Source of the DNA: Halorhabdus rudnickae
GTDB lineage: Archaea > Halobacteriota > Halobacteria > Halobacteriales > Haloarculaceae
Length of the DNA stretch: 64,000 nucleotides
Assembly (NCBI RefSeq): GCF_900880625.1
Contig: NZ_CAAHFB010000005.1
Span: 124,001 to 188,000, forward strand
Reading direction: 5' to 3'
This document shows, piece after piece, positions 23,467-31,953 of the stretch. Every line of letters begins with the position of its first letter. Within the stretch, counting starts at the first letter, position 1. The notes under the pieces were generated by a model. It was not told the DNA's origin. It ran no database searches and saw nothing but the letters and a program-made list of their open reading frames with translations. The position numbers were made by a program, and so were the translations under genes.

Positions 23467-24675
23467 CTACGCCTCGGATGTGGCGGGGAGGTCGTACTCT
23501 CCACTCACGTTCAGCGTCCCGCGATTCAAGCGCACGTCTACAGGTGCGCCTCCGTCGTCTGCGTTTTGCCGACGACGGAGATACTGTAGGCCGATGTTCT
23601 TGGAAGCGTTGTAGTCGGCGTGGTTCTGGTAGCCGCAATCTTGACACTCGAAGTCCTCGCCGTGGCGGTTGTCGTCGTGGGTAAACCCACAGGTTGAACA
23701 CCGCTTCGAGGTGTTCCGTGGGTCTACTTGGACGGCTTCGACGCCCTGCTCTCTGGCTTTGTAGGCGACATACTCGTAGAGACGGCGGAACGCCCAGATA
23801 TGGTGCCACGACGCCCGTGGCACGTTCTCACGAATGTCGGTCAGGTCCTCGAACACGATGTGCGAACAGTCGTGTTCGACGGCTTCGGCTACGATTTCGT
23901 TGGCGACCCGGTGTAGGAATATCTCGAAGCGTCCTTCCTCCTTGCGCTCGATGCCTGCTATCGCGTCGTGTGCCGCTCGTGTTCCGCACTGTTGGAGGTC
24001 ACCACGCCGTTTTTCGTACTCTCGCTTCCAGTGGTTGAACTCGTCTGCCGACCAGAATCGCCCAGTCGAAGCAACCGCGAGTTGGTTCACACCGAGGTCC
24101 ACACCGAGGACTGTTCTGTGCCCGGTCGTGGTGTCGGTGTCGTCGTCCTCTTTGAACATCGACGCATGGAGATACCAGTCGCCGTCACGTCGATGAAGTG
24201 TCGCCCGCCGAAACTCGAAGTCCTCGTTGGCGACGTACTTCGTCGGCGGTGTCTCGGGATTCTCAGGGAGAATATAATCGCACTCAATACGCCCGTCCGG
24301 TGTCGATAGTGAAACGTGGTTACGGTGGAACGTGGCGCTTCGCTTGTCGTAGATAGCGGTGTCTGCCGAGAACGTCGGACGGGACGTATCTTGGTCGTCT
24401 TTGAGTCGTTCGACGCCGCTTTTGATGGCTTCGACGGCCTGATGAATCCCTTTCTGGACGAGGTTCGCGGTCAACTCCGTGTCCTCGCGTAGCTGGTCGT
24501 ACAGTGCATCTTCGGCCTTCGCCTTCGATGTGACGTGGTAGCCGTCGTCACCGTGCCAGCACCACTCGCTCGCGGTGTTGGAACAGTATTTGAATTGCTC
24601 GATAGTCTCCCGCAGGTGTGTATCCGCGCCTTCGGGCGTGTCGAGCTTGATAACGGCGGTTCGACGGTACTCCAC
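23467..24675 (-). CDS. tnpB: TnpB RNA-guided nuclease (IS200/IS605 group)
   Basis: 402 residues from a GTG at 24675 (VEYRRTAVIKLD is the usual TnpB start). The frame is open further upstream but lacks family-like sequence. RuvC residues: Asp in VLGVDLGVNQLAVAS, Glu in HIVFEDLTDIREN, Asp in HADYNASKNIGLQYL. A four-cysteine zinc knuckle (CSTCG...CQDCG) lies between the last two. All three catalytic residues are present, so the protein is likely active as an omega-RNA-guided DNA endonuclease that preserves its element. The C-terminal tail (GEYDLPATSEA) is typical of haloarchaeal copies. Confidence 0.93.
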   Translation of the reverse strand: MEYRRTAVIKLDTPEGADTHLRETIEQFKYCSNTASEWCWHGDDGYHVTSKAKAEDALYDQLREDTELTANLVQKGIHQAVEAIKSGVERLKDDQDTSRPTFSADTAIYDKRSATFHRNHVSLSTPDGRIECDYILPENPETPPTKYVANEDFEFRRATLHRRDGDWYLHASMFKEDDDTDTTTGHRTVLGVDLGVNQLAVASTGRFWSADEFNHWKREYEKRRGDLQQCGTRAAHDAIAGIERKEEGRFEIFLHRVANEIVAEAVEHDCSHIVFEDLTDIRENVPRASWHHIWAFRRLYEYVAYKAREQGVEAVQVDPRNTSKRCSTCGFTHDDNRHGEDFECQDCGYQNHADYNASKNIGLQYLRRRQNADDGGAPVDVRLNRGTLNVSGEYDLPATSEA

Positions 24676-24765
24676 GATACTTTCACATATCTGCCTGTGG
24701 TTACTTAATGATTGGGAGTTAGTAGGCAACAGTTTGGCGGCTGGTTGATACCAGGTCGGCTTCCT

Positions 24766-24826
24766 CCCCACCCTACTCGCTTGTGCTTCCGCCGGGGCCG
24801 GAAGCCGGCGCTCCTTGAGGGTGGGG
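24766..24826 (-). repeat. Second hairpin, upstream side of tnpB
   Basis: CCCCACCCT (24766-24774) pairs with AGGGTGGGG (24818-24826); the loop contains a GCTTCCGCC / GGCCGGAAGC sub-stem. It matches the design and orientation of the hairpin at 23393-23446. It may be the left end of the element or a leftover right end of another copy. Confidence 0.6.
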
Positions 24827-24899
24827 CCTCCGCCTTGAATTAGGTGAGATAGTCTAAGTAAAGGTTATACGAGCAGGCCCAAATGGTGTACCCATCTCA

Positions 24900-25115
24900 A
24901 TGGCTCGGAAACGAATCAGTCAAAACACAGGGGATTCGGGCCGGGTAAACCTCTCAGGTCCGGAGTTACGGAAGTTCGAGGCGCAGATCGGTGACACGAT
25001 CAAAGTCGATGTCGCGGAGTCGAAAGACATCGCCCACGCGATCGTCGATAACGCAGCGCACGAGGAGTTCGTGATCGTCTCGAAGCCAGCGGAGGCCGGG
25101 GATACCGATGAGTAG
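24900..25115 (+). CDS. Small AbrB/SpoVT-like protein heading the defence cassette
   Basis: 71 residues: MARKRISQNTGDSGRVNLSGPELRKFEAQIGDTIKVDVAES resembles an AbrB-type swapped-hairpin half (GRVNLSGPELRKFEAQIGDTIKV), followed by a short helix and strand. Its last 8 bases overlap the start of the DUF499-like gene, so it is translated from the same mRNA. It probably binds DNA as a dimer and may autoregulate the five-gene cassette from the promoter at about 24860-24895 (a GGTTATACG box lies about 30 nt before the ATG). The regulatory role is inferred. Confidence 0.7.
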   Translation: MARKRISQNTGDSGRVNLSGPELRKFEAQIGDTIKVDVAESKDIAHAIVDNAAHEEFVIVSKPAEAGDTDE

Positions 25116-28100
25116 CACATATCCCACTCTCTTCGAGGCTTGTGCGCCCCGCGACGACGTCCTGGACGGGTCTCTCCAAGAAGAGCAGTTCGCTGCGAAG
25201 CTCTCGACCGTCGTCCACAACCCCGAGAACGCCGCGCCTGTGTACCGAGACCCGGGGTCGTTCTACGATATGACCTATCCGACCGAGGGGCTTCGGACGC
25301 TGTTATCGAATCTCGCCGGACGATTCCTCGCGACCACGGACTACGGGTCTGATACCTATACGTCGAGTATCCTCTGTCTCGACACGCGGTTCGGCGGTGG
25401 GAAAACACACGACCTCATTGCGGCGTACCACCTCGCCGAGGATCCCAGTGCGATCGATAACCTCCAGCGGTTCCTCCTCAGCGCTGACGCCGATCTCGCA
25501 GCCCAGTACGGTGAGGCCGCAGCGAACGGCCTCGATGTCGCGACGGGCGTGTTCATCGGGACGAAGGCCGACAGCAAGGACGCCCGCCACGCCAGCGACG
25601 ATCCGAACGCCCCGAACACCCGAACGATGTGGGGCGAACTCGCCTACCAGCTCTACGGGCTCGAGGGCTACGAGTTCCTCAAAGACTACGATCAGGACCG
25701 AGACGCACCCGGTGAGGGGACGCTCACCGAACTTTTCGACCAGCATGACCAGCCGGCGCTGATCCTCATCGACGAGATCGCGGACTACATGAACAAGGCC
25801 GCCGGGACCGCTGTCGGCAACCAGACCCTCGCCGACCAGACGCTGTCGTTCGTCATGGCCCTCCTGGAAGCCGCGACCGAGACGGACAACGTCACCGTCG
25901 TCTACTCGATCGCGGACACGGCATTCGGCGAGCAGGCCGACAAGGTTCGCGACGGCGTTCGCGACCACATCGAGGAGGTCAACGAGATCGGCCGGCGCCA
26001 ACACAAGACGGTGACCCCGACCGACGAAAGCGAGATCGGGCAGGTCCTCCAGCACCGTCTGTTCGAAGAGATACCAGAAAAGAGGGCCCACGAGGCCGCC
26101 GAGTCGTACTTCCAGTTCTACGACCAGGGCGACCGGCAGTATCCCCAGGAAGCGACCGACGCGAGCTACGTCGACGTCCTCGAACGCGAGTATCCGTTTC
26201 ACCCGTCACTGATCGACGCGCTGACGGACAAGATCGACACGATCCCGCGATTCCAGCGGACACGAGACGCGCTTCGCCTCCTCGCTCGGGCAGTCTACTA
26301 TCTCTGGAACAACCAGCCAGAGCATTACGACCGCCACTGGATCCGCATCTACGATCTCACCGTCTCGGACGACGACCCCGGTGGTGGGATCCAGACCATC
26401 CTGCGCGAGCGGCTGTTCGATTTCGTCGATCTCGGGCCCGCCGTGACCGCAGACATCTACGACGACGATGGGACGGCTCACGCCCAGCTCGAGGACCGCA
26501 AATGGACCGAGAACGGGATTCCACCCCTGGGGACGCACCTGACGACGACGGTCCTCTGGCACAGTCTCGCCTACGGCGAACAGGCGGCTGGCCTCACGCA
26601 CGCGGATCTGAATCTCGCACTCGGCCACCCACACCTCAACTTCGACGACTACGATGCCGCCCTCTCTGCGCTCCGTGGCGACGACATGGACGTCGCGTGT
26701 TACTATCTCTACGAGGAGGAGCGGATCCGATTCAAACAGGAGCCCAACCTGATCCGGATCATCGACCAGCGAATCGATTCGACGCCAGAGGCGACAGCGC
26801 ACGCTCGCTTCGAGAACCAACTGATCAACGACGAGATCGGCGATGGTGGGTTCGAATCGGTCGAGTTCCCCGAGTCACCGGCTGACCTTCCCGACACACC
26901 GGACGTCCCAAAAATCGCGGTCATGCACCCCGATACAGCAGCGGTCGATGACGGAGGCGACACACCACTGGGGAAGGTCGAGCAACTCTACACGCAGAAA
27001 GCCGCCAAGCACGACGGGGAGACGGAGACGCGGGTCTTCAAGAACTACGCACTCTTTCTCGCCCCGGATGCAGACCGAATGGAGTCTGCGATCGAAGAAG
27101 CCCGCCGACTCGAGGCGATCGAGGCGCTCCTCGACAGCCCGGAGCAGAAGGCCGACCTTTCGACCGAGCAGATCGAGGAACTTCGCGAGCGAAGCGACGA
27201 GGCCCAGTTGATGCTTGCTGAGCTCGTCCGGAACGTCTACCGACACCTGTACTACCCGGATCGGGACGGGCTCAATCACATCACGATCAGCGCGACGGAG
27301 TCGAACGGCGGGACGACACTCGTCGAGGCCGTCCAGACGACACTCGAGGACAAGATCGTCAAGCGAGACGCCGGCGCACGGGGCTCGGCTCACGTTGATC
27401 AGCGCCTCTGGCAACAGACACAGGACGCCATGTCCACCGAGGCGCTGGTCAACCAGTACGCGAAAAAGCCAGGGCTCGACTACCTTTTCAGCACGAAACC
27501 GATCCGTGAGACGGTCGCATCCCTCGTGAGCGATCACGGGTACGCCTACTGGGACGCCGACTCGGAGACCGCCTACTGGACGGGCGACGATCCAGAGGGG
27601 TGGCCCCCTCAGCCAGACTTCGATGACTCCCCCGACGTCGAGACAACGATCCGAGACAGCGACGTGAAGATCGGGCCGTCCTTCCACGTCTACCAGGACA
27701 TCGATTCACTGCTCGAGGACCACCTCGACGAGATCGAGCGCCCGGAATCACCGGAGGCAACCTGTGCAGAATGTGGGACTGTCATCGACGAGCCAGAGGG
27801 GAGTACCCCGTACTATTGCGAAGAACACCAGTCGTCGACGACGTGTAGCTCCTGCGGGACGGAGGTTGCCAACGAGAGACTACTCGACGGACAGGGCCGG
27901 TGTCAGGACTGCCAGCCCGACGAATCCTGGGATGCGGGGACGAAGATGATGTCCGCGTCTCGGGCCTTCTCCGAGGTTCGTCGCGACGCGGAGTCGACGG
28001 CCGGTGCCGACCGAACGCCGCTTCTCGCGGAGCTCACGATCGAAGTCGGTAGCGACGACCCGTTCCAGGCCGCGAAGTTCATCAGCCAGCGCCCGGGGTT

Positions 28101-28404
28101 CAAGGCCCGGGAGGACGCAGTCACCGCCCGAATGGAGTACGAAACGCGGACCAACGACGGCACGTACACCGCCGAATTCACAGGCTCGCCGGACCGGTTC
28201 CGCGACGTGATCGACCAGCCCGGGTCGTTCGGTGATACTCGATCGACGATCCAGTTCCGCTTCCAGTTCGACGAGCCGGAGCCGATCACCGACGCTCGCG
28301 ACGATCTTCTGGCAGCGCTCGACAACGACCTAGACTCGGGCAGCATCGACGTTCGTGTCGAGGGGGAAGGGCCGATTCGGGCGAGTTCGGAGGTGACGGT
28401 CTGA
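25108..28404 (+). CDS. DUF499-like AAA+ ATPase of a defence cassette
   Basis: 1098 residues. Walker A is TRFGGGKTHDLIAAYHLAE (about residues 94-112), the GGGKTH form typical of DUF499 proteins. Walker B is ALILIDEIADYM. The C-terminal third holds a two-knuckle zinc region (CAECGTVIDE...YYCEEH, CSSCGTEV...CQDC) and a final alpha/beta domain. DUF499 ATPases recur with DUF1156 methyltransferases and helicases in bacterial and archaeal defence islands; their exact mechanism is not settled. It overlaps the AbrB-like gene by 8 bp and meets the next gene at an ATG/TGA overlap, so the cassette is one operon. GC is high. Confidence 0.82.
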   Translation: MSSTYPTLFEACAPRDDVLDGSLQEEQFAAKLSTVVHNPENAAPVYRDPGSFYDMTYPTEGLRTLLSNLAGRFLATTDYGSDTYTSSILCLDTRFGGGKTHDLIAAYHLAEDPSAIDNLQRFLLSADADLAAQYGEAAANGLDVATGVFIGTKADSKDARHASDDPNAPNTRTMWGELAYQLYGLEGYEFLKDYDQDRDAPGEGTLTELFDQHDQPALILIDEIADYMNKAAGTAVGNQTLADQTLSFVMALLEAATETDNVTVVYSIADTAFGEQADKVRDGVRDHIEEVNEIGRRQHKTVTPTDESEIGQVLQHRLFEEIPEKRAHEAAESYFQFYDQGDRQYPQEATDASYVDVLEREYPFHPSLIDALTDKIDTIPRFQRTRDALRLLARAVYYLWNNQPEHYDRHWIRIYDLTVSDDDPGGGIQTILRERLFDFVDLGPAVTADIYDDDGTAHAQLEDRKWTENGIPPLGTHLTTTVLWHSLAYGEQAAGLTHADLNLALGHPHLNFDDYDAALSALRGDDMDVACYYLYEEERIRFKQEPNLIRIIDQRIDSTPEATAHARFENQLINDEIGDGGFESVEFPESPADLPDTPDVPKIAVMHPDTAAVDDGGDTPLGKVEQLYTQKAAKHDGETETRVFKNYALFLAPDADRMESAIEEARRLEAIEALLDSPEQKADLSTEQIEELRERSDEAQLMLAELVRNVYRHLYYPDRDGLNHITISATESNGGTTLVEAVQTTLEDKIVKRDAGARGSAHVDQRLWQQTQDAMSTEALVNQYAKKPGLDYLFSTKPIRETVASLVSDHGYAYWDADSETAYWTGDDPEGWPPQPDFDDSPDVETTIRDSDVKIGPSFHVYQDIDSLLEDHLDEIERPESPEATCAECGTVIDEPEGSTPYYCEEHQSSTTCSSCGTEVANERLLDGQGRCQDCQPDESWDAGTKMMSASRAFSEVRRDAESTAGADRTPLLAELTIEVGSDDPFQAAKFISQRPGFKAREDAVTARMEYETRTNDGTYTAEFTGSPDRFRDVIDQPGSFGDTRSTIQFRFQFDEPEPITDARDDLLAALDNDLDSGSIDVRVEGEGPIRASSEVTV

Positions 28405-29045
28405 TGTCGGCCGACGGCACGGATATCCGGTCTCGATCACCCGGCGAGGCCGAACGTGATAACCTCGTTCGCTACGAGTCGAGTCTCTATGGTGGCCGCC
28501 CGACGTTCATGCTGGTTCGTCGGGAGACGGATGGCGGCGCTGAGTGGACGCTCGACGAACTCCTCCCCACAGAACAGGCCGAAGCCCGTCGCGATCGCCT
28601 CGAACGTGGGGGTCGATCGCTGTGTATCCGGTCGATCGAAGACCTGCTAGAGAGACTCCACGGAGTCGACACGCCCGCAGAGTACGAGGGATGGGCGTGG
28701 AGCGGATGGATGGGGGCGAAGGTGGCGCGACTCGACCCGACTCGGGTTCGGGCCCTCCAGGACGTCGTCCGCACAGCTGTCGAGGGGACGCCCGCTGATC
28801 CCGATGAGGTCCTCCGGGGCGGAGACGGGTTCGTGTTTCTCCCCGAGTCGGCGGGCATCCGTCTCGCCGTCGCGTTCCGGGGCGTGAAACCCCTCCAACG
28901 CGTCGACCGGATGCGGTCGCTCGCCCGTGGCGTCGCTCGGATGAGCGACGAGGAATGCTATTACTGGCACGCAAAGTGCCGATCACCATCGAGTCCGAAC
29001 GGAGAAAAGGCGCTTCGAGTACTGCTGACGGACCATATCGAGTGA
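28404..29045 (+). CDS. Small accessory protein of the defence cassette
   Basis: 213 residues with no motif I can name. It begins MSADGTDIRSRSPGEAERDNLV; the core is rich in Arg and Trp (YEGWAWSGWMGAKVARLDPTRV) and it ends YYWHAKCRSPSSPNGEKALRVLL. The ATG overlaps the preceding stop, so the protein is made with the DUF499-like ATPase and is probably its partner. It takes the place that small DUF3780-type proteins hold in bacterial relatives, but homology to those is not established. Confidence 0.6.
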   Translation: MSADGTDIRSRSPGEAERDNLVRYESSLYGGRPTFMLVRRETDGGAEWTLDELLPTEQAEARRDRLERGGRSLCIRSIEDLLERLHGVDTPAEYEGWAWSGWMGAKVARLDPTRVRALQDVVRTAVEGTPADPDEVLRGGDGFVFLPESAGIRLAVAFRGVKPLQRVDRMRSLARGVARMSDEECYYWHAKCRSPSSPNGEKALRVLLTDHIE

Positions 29046-29054
29046 AATAGACAA

Positions 29055-31946
29055 ATGAGTCAAAAACCAGAAGATCAGGACGTGGACTCGGATTTGAAGC
29101 GAGTGGCAATTGAAGGGACACTCCCGCTGAAGGCGGTGGGTATCGAGAACCTGAAAGAGGCAAACCCTTACTTCATGCCTCCGCATCGCTATCTCCACCC
29201 CTGGTTCGCCCGCCGACCGACACCCGCTTCCCGGTTAGCAATTCTGTCATCGGTACTTCCCCCGGATGTGAAAGCGAATACTCTGCTCGATTGGATGCAG
29301 ATCGGCCCCCGTGACGACATTGATGTAGACATTGAGCAGTACGTTGCTGAGAAGAAGAGGACGGAAGATGAGCGAGACGGTAACTTAGAAGAGCATTACG
29401 GGTACCCGCGTCCATATACACGAACGCCAACCACTGACGAGAAAGGGGAGATTCACGATCTTCTCAGAGACCACTGGGATGGGGAATTACCGACAGTTCT
29501 GGATCCCACAGCAGGTGGAGGTGTAATTCCGTTCGAGTCACTTCGATATGGTCTTCCAACGGCCGCAAACGAGCTCAATCCAGTCCCAACTGTGATGCTC
29601 AAGGTGCTTCTAGAGTATGCACCAAATGTCGGCTCACTACAAAACGAGCTGAATGAATGGGGTGATCGGATAACTGAAATCGCCGGTGAAGAACTCACAC
29701 CATATTTCCCGAGTGATGGAGAACGACAAACCCCATCTCACTATGCCTGTACTTACGCTGTCGACTGCCCCGAGTGTGGGTGTGACATTCCGATAACGAA
29801 GAAGTGGTGGCTTCAGAAACAATCTTCCTCAAAAGGAGTTGCTGCTCGCCCATCTGTATCCGAGGATGAGACCGAAATTGAGTACGAGGTAGTCCGCCTC
29901 CCAGATGATGTTGAAAAATCGGAATACAACCCTCAAGATGGACCACATACTCGAAGCGGGGCCGAATGTCTGAACTGCGGTATTGTAATGGAGTCAGATG
30001 CAATTCAGGAAAAAATACGAGATTATGACTTCAGGTATGAAATATACGGAGTCAAGTATGAGAAATCTGATGGGGGGACCGCTTGGCGAGCTCCGATTCC
30101 AGAAGATTACGAAGCCCAATCAAGGGCAGCAGATCGGATCGAATCCGATTTCGATCTTAGTTCACTACTAGATGTTCCGCGATATATTGGAGACGAAGAT
30201 AGGGCAGGCCCTTATGGAGTCACGAAATGGAGGGACGCTTTCACACCAAGACAACTCGTAACTCTACACGAATACTTACAAGCCTACAAGGAATGCCAAC
30301 AGGAGATCCTCGAAAAGTACGACCAAGAGAAGGGTGAGGCCATTTTAGCGGTACTGGCTCTGGTTGCTGGGAAGACAGTAGATCGAAATGTCCGATTTGC
30401 TCCATTAGATATTAGCAATGGACTCCTCGGAAACGCTCTAGGTGGGAAGCATTTCACACTCCAGTGGTCGTTTGTCGAAAACAATCTCTCCGCTGGAAAT
30501 CAAGACTATCACGATACACTTGACCGGGTCAGAGATTCCTATGAGGAAATAGCTACCTTTCTCAGCGACGAAGACGCAAATGATGTCCAAGTCTCGCAGA
30601 GTGACGCAGCTGATCTCCCGCTTGACTCAAACTCTATCCAAGCCGTAGTAATCGATCCCCCGTACTACGATAGCATCATCTACTCAGAAATGTCTGATAT
30701 GAGCTACGTCTGGCTCAAAGAATATCTCGGGGATATCTATCCCGAAATCTTCTCAACTGATTTGACAGATAAAAGTGAGGAGGCTGTAGCCAACGTCGCG
30801 GAATACGAAGAAGTCGCCTCGAATTCAAGCTCGAAGTCAGAATTGGCTGCTGAAGACTACGAAAACAAAATGGCTGAGATCTTCCAGGAACTCTACCGGG
30901 TGATCGAACCGGGCGGGGTGATGACCGTCATGTTCACCCACAAAGAGTCCAGCGCATGGGATACCCTCACCAAGTCTCTGATTCGATCCGGATTTACAGT
31001 CACCTCTACGCACCCGATCACCAGCGAAATGCCCCAACGGACGGACACGCGTGGGGGCGGTTCCGCTGACAGCACTCTCCTGCTCACCGGGCGAAAGCCG
31101 GTCGATGCCGACGAAGACGATAGCGAAACCATCCCAACCCTCTGGAGTGATGTCCGGGCGGACACCCGACAAGTCGCTCAAGAAGCGGCACGTGATCTCA
31201 TCGACGCCGGGCTCTCACTCACCAAAACCGACGTCATCATCTCTGCGTTCGGCCCGACCCTGAAGGTTTACGCAGACGCGTACCCGGTCGTCGACGATCA
31301 AGACCAAGAAGTCCCGCCCCGGCGGGCTCTCGAGGAGGCTCGCGAGGCCGTCACTCGAGTACTCGTCGAGGAGTATCTCGAAGGTGAGGGACTCGACGAT
31401 CTGGACGATATCACGGAGTGGTACATCCTCTCCTGGCTGGTCCACGAGTCCGAGACGTTCGACTACGACGACGGCCATCAACTCGGTCTCGGAATCGGCG
31501 TGGACATCGACGATATCAAGCGCTCGACGAAGATCTGGGGGAAGAAGCGCGGCGACATCCAGCTGAAGACCCATGACGACCGCGTTCAGGATATCACGCT
31601 CCCCAGAGACGAACGGTCGAGCCGGACACCAGTCGATCCGGACGCGCTGTCCTACACTGTCGCGCTCGATGCCGTTCACGCCGCGATGCACGTCTACGAG
31701 AAGCAGGGTGAAGACGTCGCGATCGACTGGCTGAAGCAGCGAAGCTTCGACACTGACGCCTCGTTCAAGGCGACCCTGAAGGCGCTTCTCCAGGTTCTCC
31801 CACAGAACCATCCGGAGTGGGAAGCAGCGCGGGATCTGGCTCTTGGTCGCGCTCACGACGCGCTCGGCCTCGAGTTCACGCCGACGGACTTCACCGACGA
31901 CCGAGACCAGGGGCCAGAACAAAGCGAACTGAGCGACCATTCGTGA
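29055..31946 (+). CDS. DUF1156-type DNA methyltransferase
   Basis: 963 residues. The N-terminus LPLKAVGIENLKEANPYFMP...LHPWFARRPTPASRLA is the DUF1156 signature. SAM-binding motif I is VLDPTAGGGVIPFESLRYGL (about 155-174) and motif IV is VVIDPPYYDSIIYSEMSDMSYVW (about 532-554); DPPY fits amino-methyltransferases (N6-adenine or N4-cytosine). A cysteine knuckle (CPECGCD...CLNCG) lies in the putative target-recognition part. It probably marks host DNA for the defence system. GC drops to about 48% from the start codon to about nt 30870, then returns to about 63%, so the first two thirds appear to have been exchanged by recombination. Confidence 0.85.
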   Translation: MSQKPEDQDVDSDLKRVAIEGTLPLKAVGIENLKEANPYFMPPHRYLHPWFARRPTPASRLAILSSVLPPDVKANTLLDWMQIGPRDDIDVDIEQYVAEKKRTEDERDGNLEEHYGYPRPYTRTPTTDEKGEIHDLLRDHWDGELPTVLDPTAGGGVIPFESLRYGLPTAANELNPVPTVMLKVLLEYAPNVGSLQNELNEWGDRITEIAGEELTPYFPSDGERQTPSHYACTYAVDCPECGCDIPITKKWWLQKQSSSKGVAARPSVSEDETEIEYEVVRLPDDVEKSEYNPQDGPHTRSGAECLNCGIVMESDAIQEKIRDYDFRYEIYGVKYEKSDGGTAWRAPIPEDYEAQSRAADRIESDFDLSSLLDVPRYIGDEDRAGPYGVTKWRDAFTPRQLVTLHEYLQAYKECQQEILEKYDQEKGEAILAVLALVAGKTVDRNVRFAPLDISNGLLGNALGGKHFTLQWSFVENNLSAGNQDYHDTLDRVRDSYEEIATFLSDEDANDVQVSQSDAADLPLDSNSIQAVVIDPPYYDSIIYSEMSDMSYVWLKEYLGDIYPEIFSTDLTDKSEEAVANVAEYEEVASNSSSKSELAAEDYENKMAEIFQELYRVIEPGGVMTVMFTHKESSAWDTLTKSLIRSGFTVTSTHPITSEMPQRTDTRGGGSADSTLLLTGRKPVDADEDDSETIPTLWSDVRADTRQVAQEAARDLIDAGLSLTKTDVIISAFGPTLKVYADAYPVVDDQDQEVPPRRALEEAREAVTRVLVEEYLEGEGLDDLDDITEWYILSWLVHESETFDYDDGHQLGLGIGVDIDDIKRSTKIWGKKRGDIQLKTHDDRVQDITLPRDERSSRTPVDPDALSYTVALDAVHAAMHVYEKQGEDVAIDWLKQRSFDTDASFKATLKALLQVLPQNHPEWEAARDLALGRAHDALGLEFTPTDFTDDRDQGPEQSELSDHS

Positions 31947-31953
31947 GCAACTG

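Larger units (their letters stand above)
23393..24826 (-). mobile_element. IS200/IS605-group (IS1341-like) tnpB-only element
   Basis: A tnpB gene bracketed by two hairpins of the same design, at 23393-23446 and 24766-24826. Each has a 9-bp outer stem with a TTGAGGGT(A/G)GGG right arm. No tnpA is present, so movement would need a transposase supplied elsewhere. The ends are estimated from the hairpins; exact cleavage sites cannot be set by eye. Confidence 0.65.
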
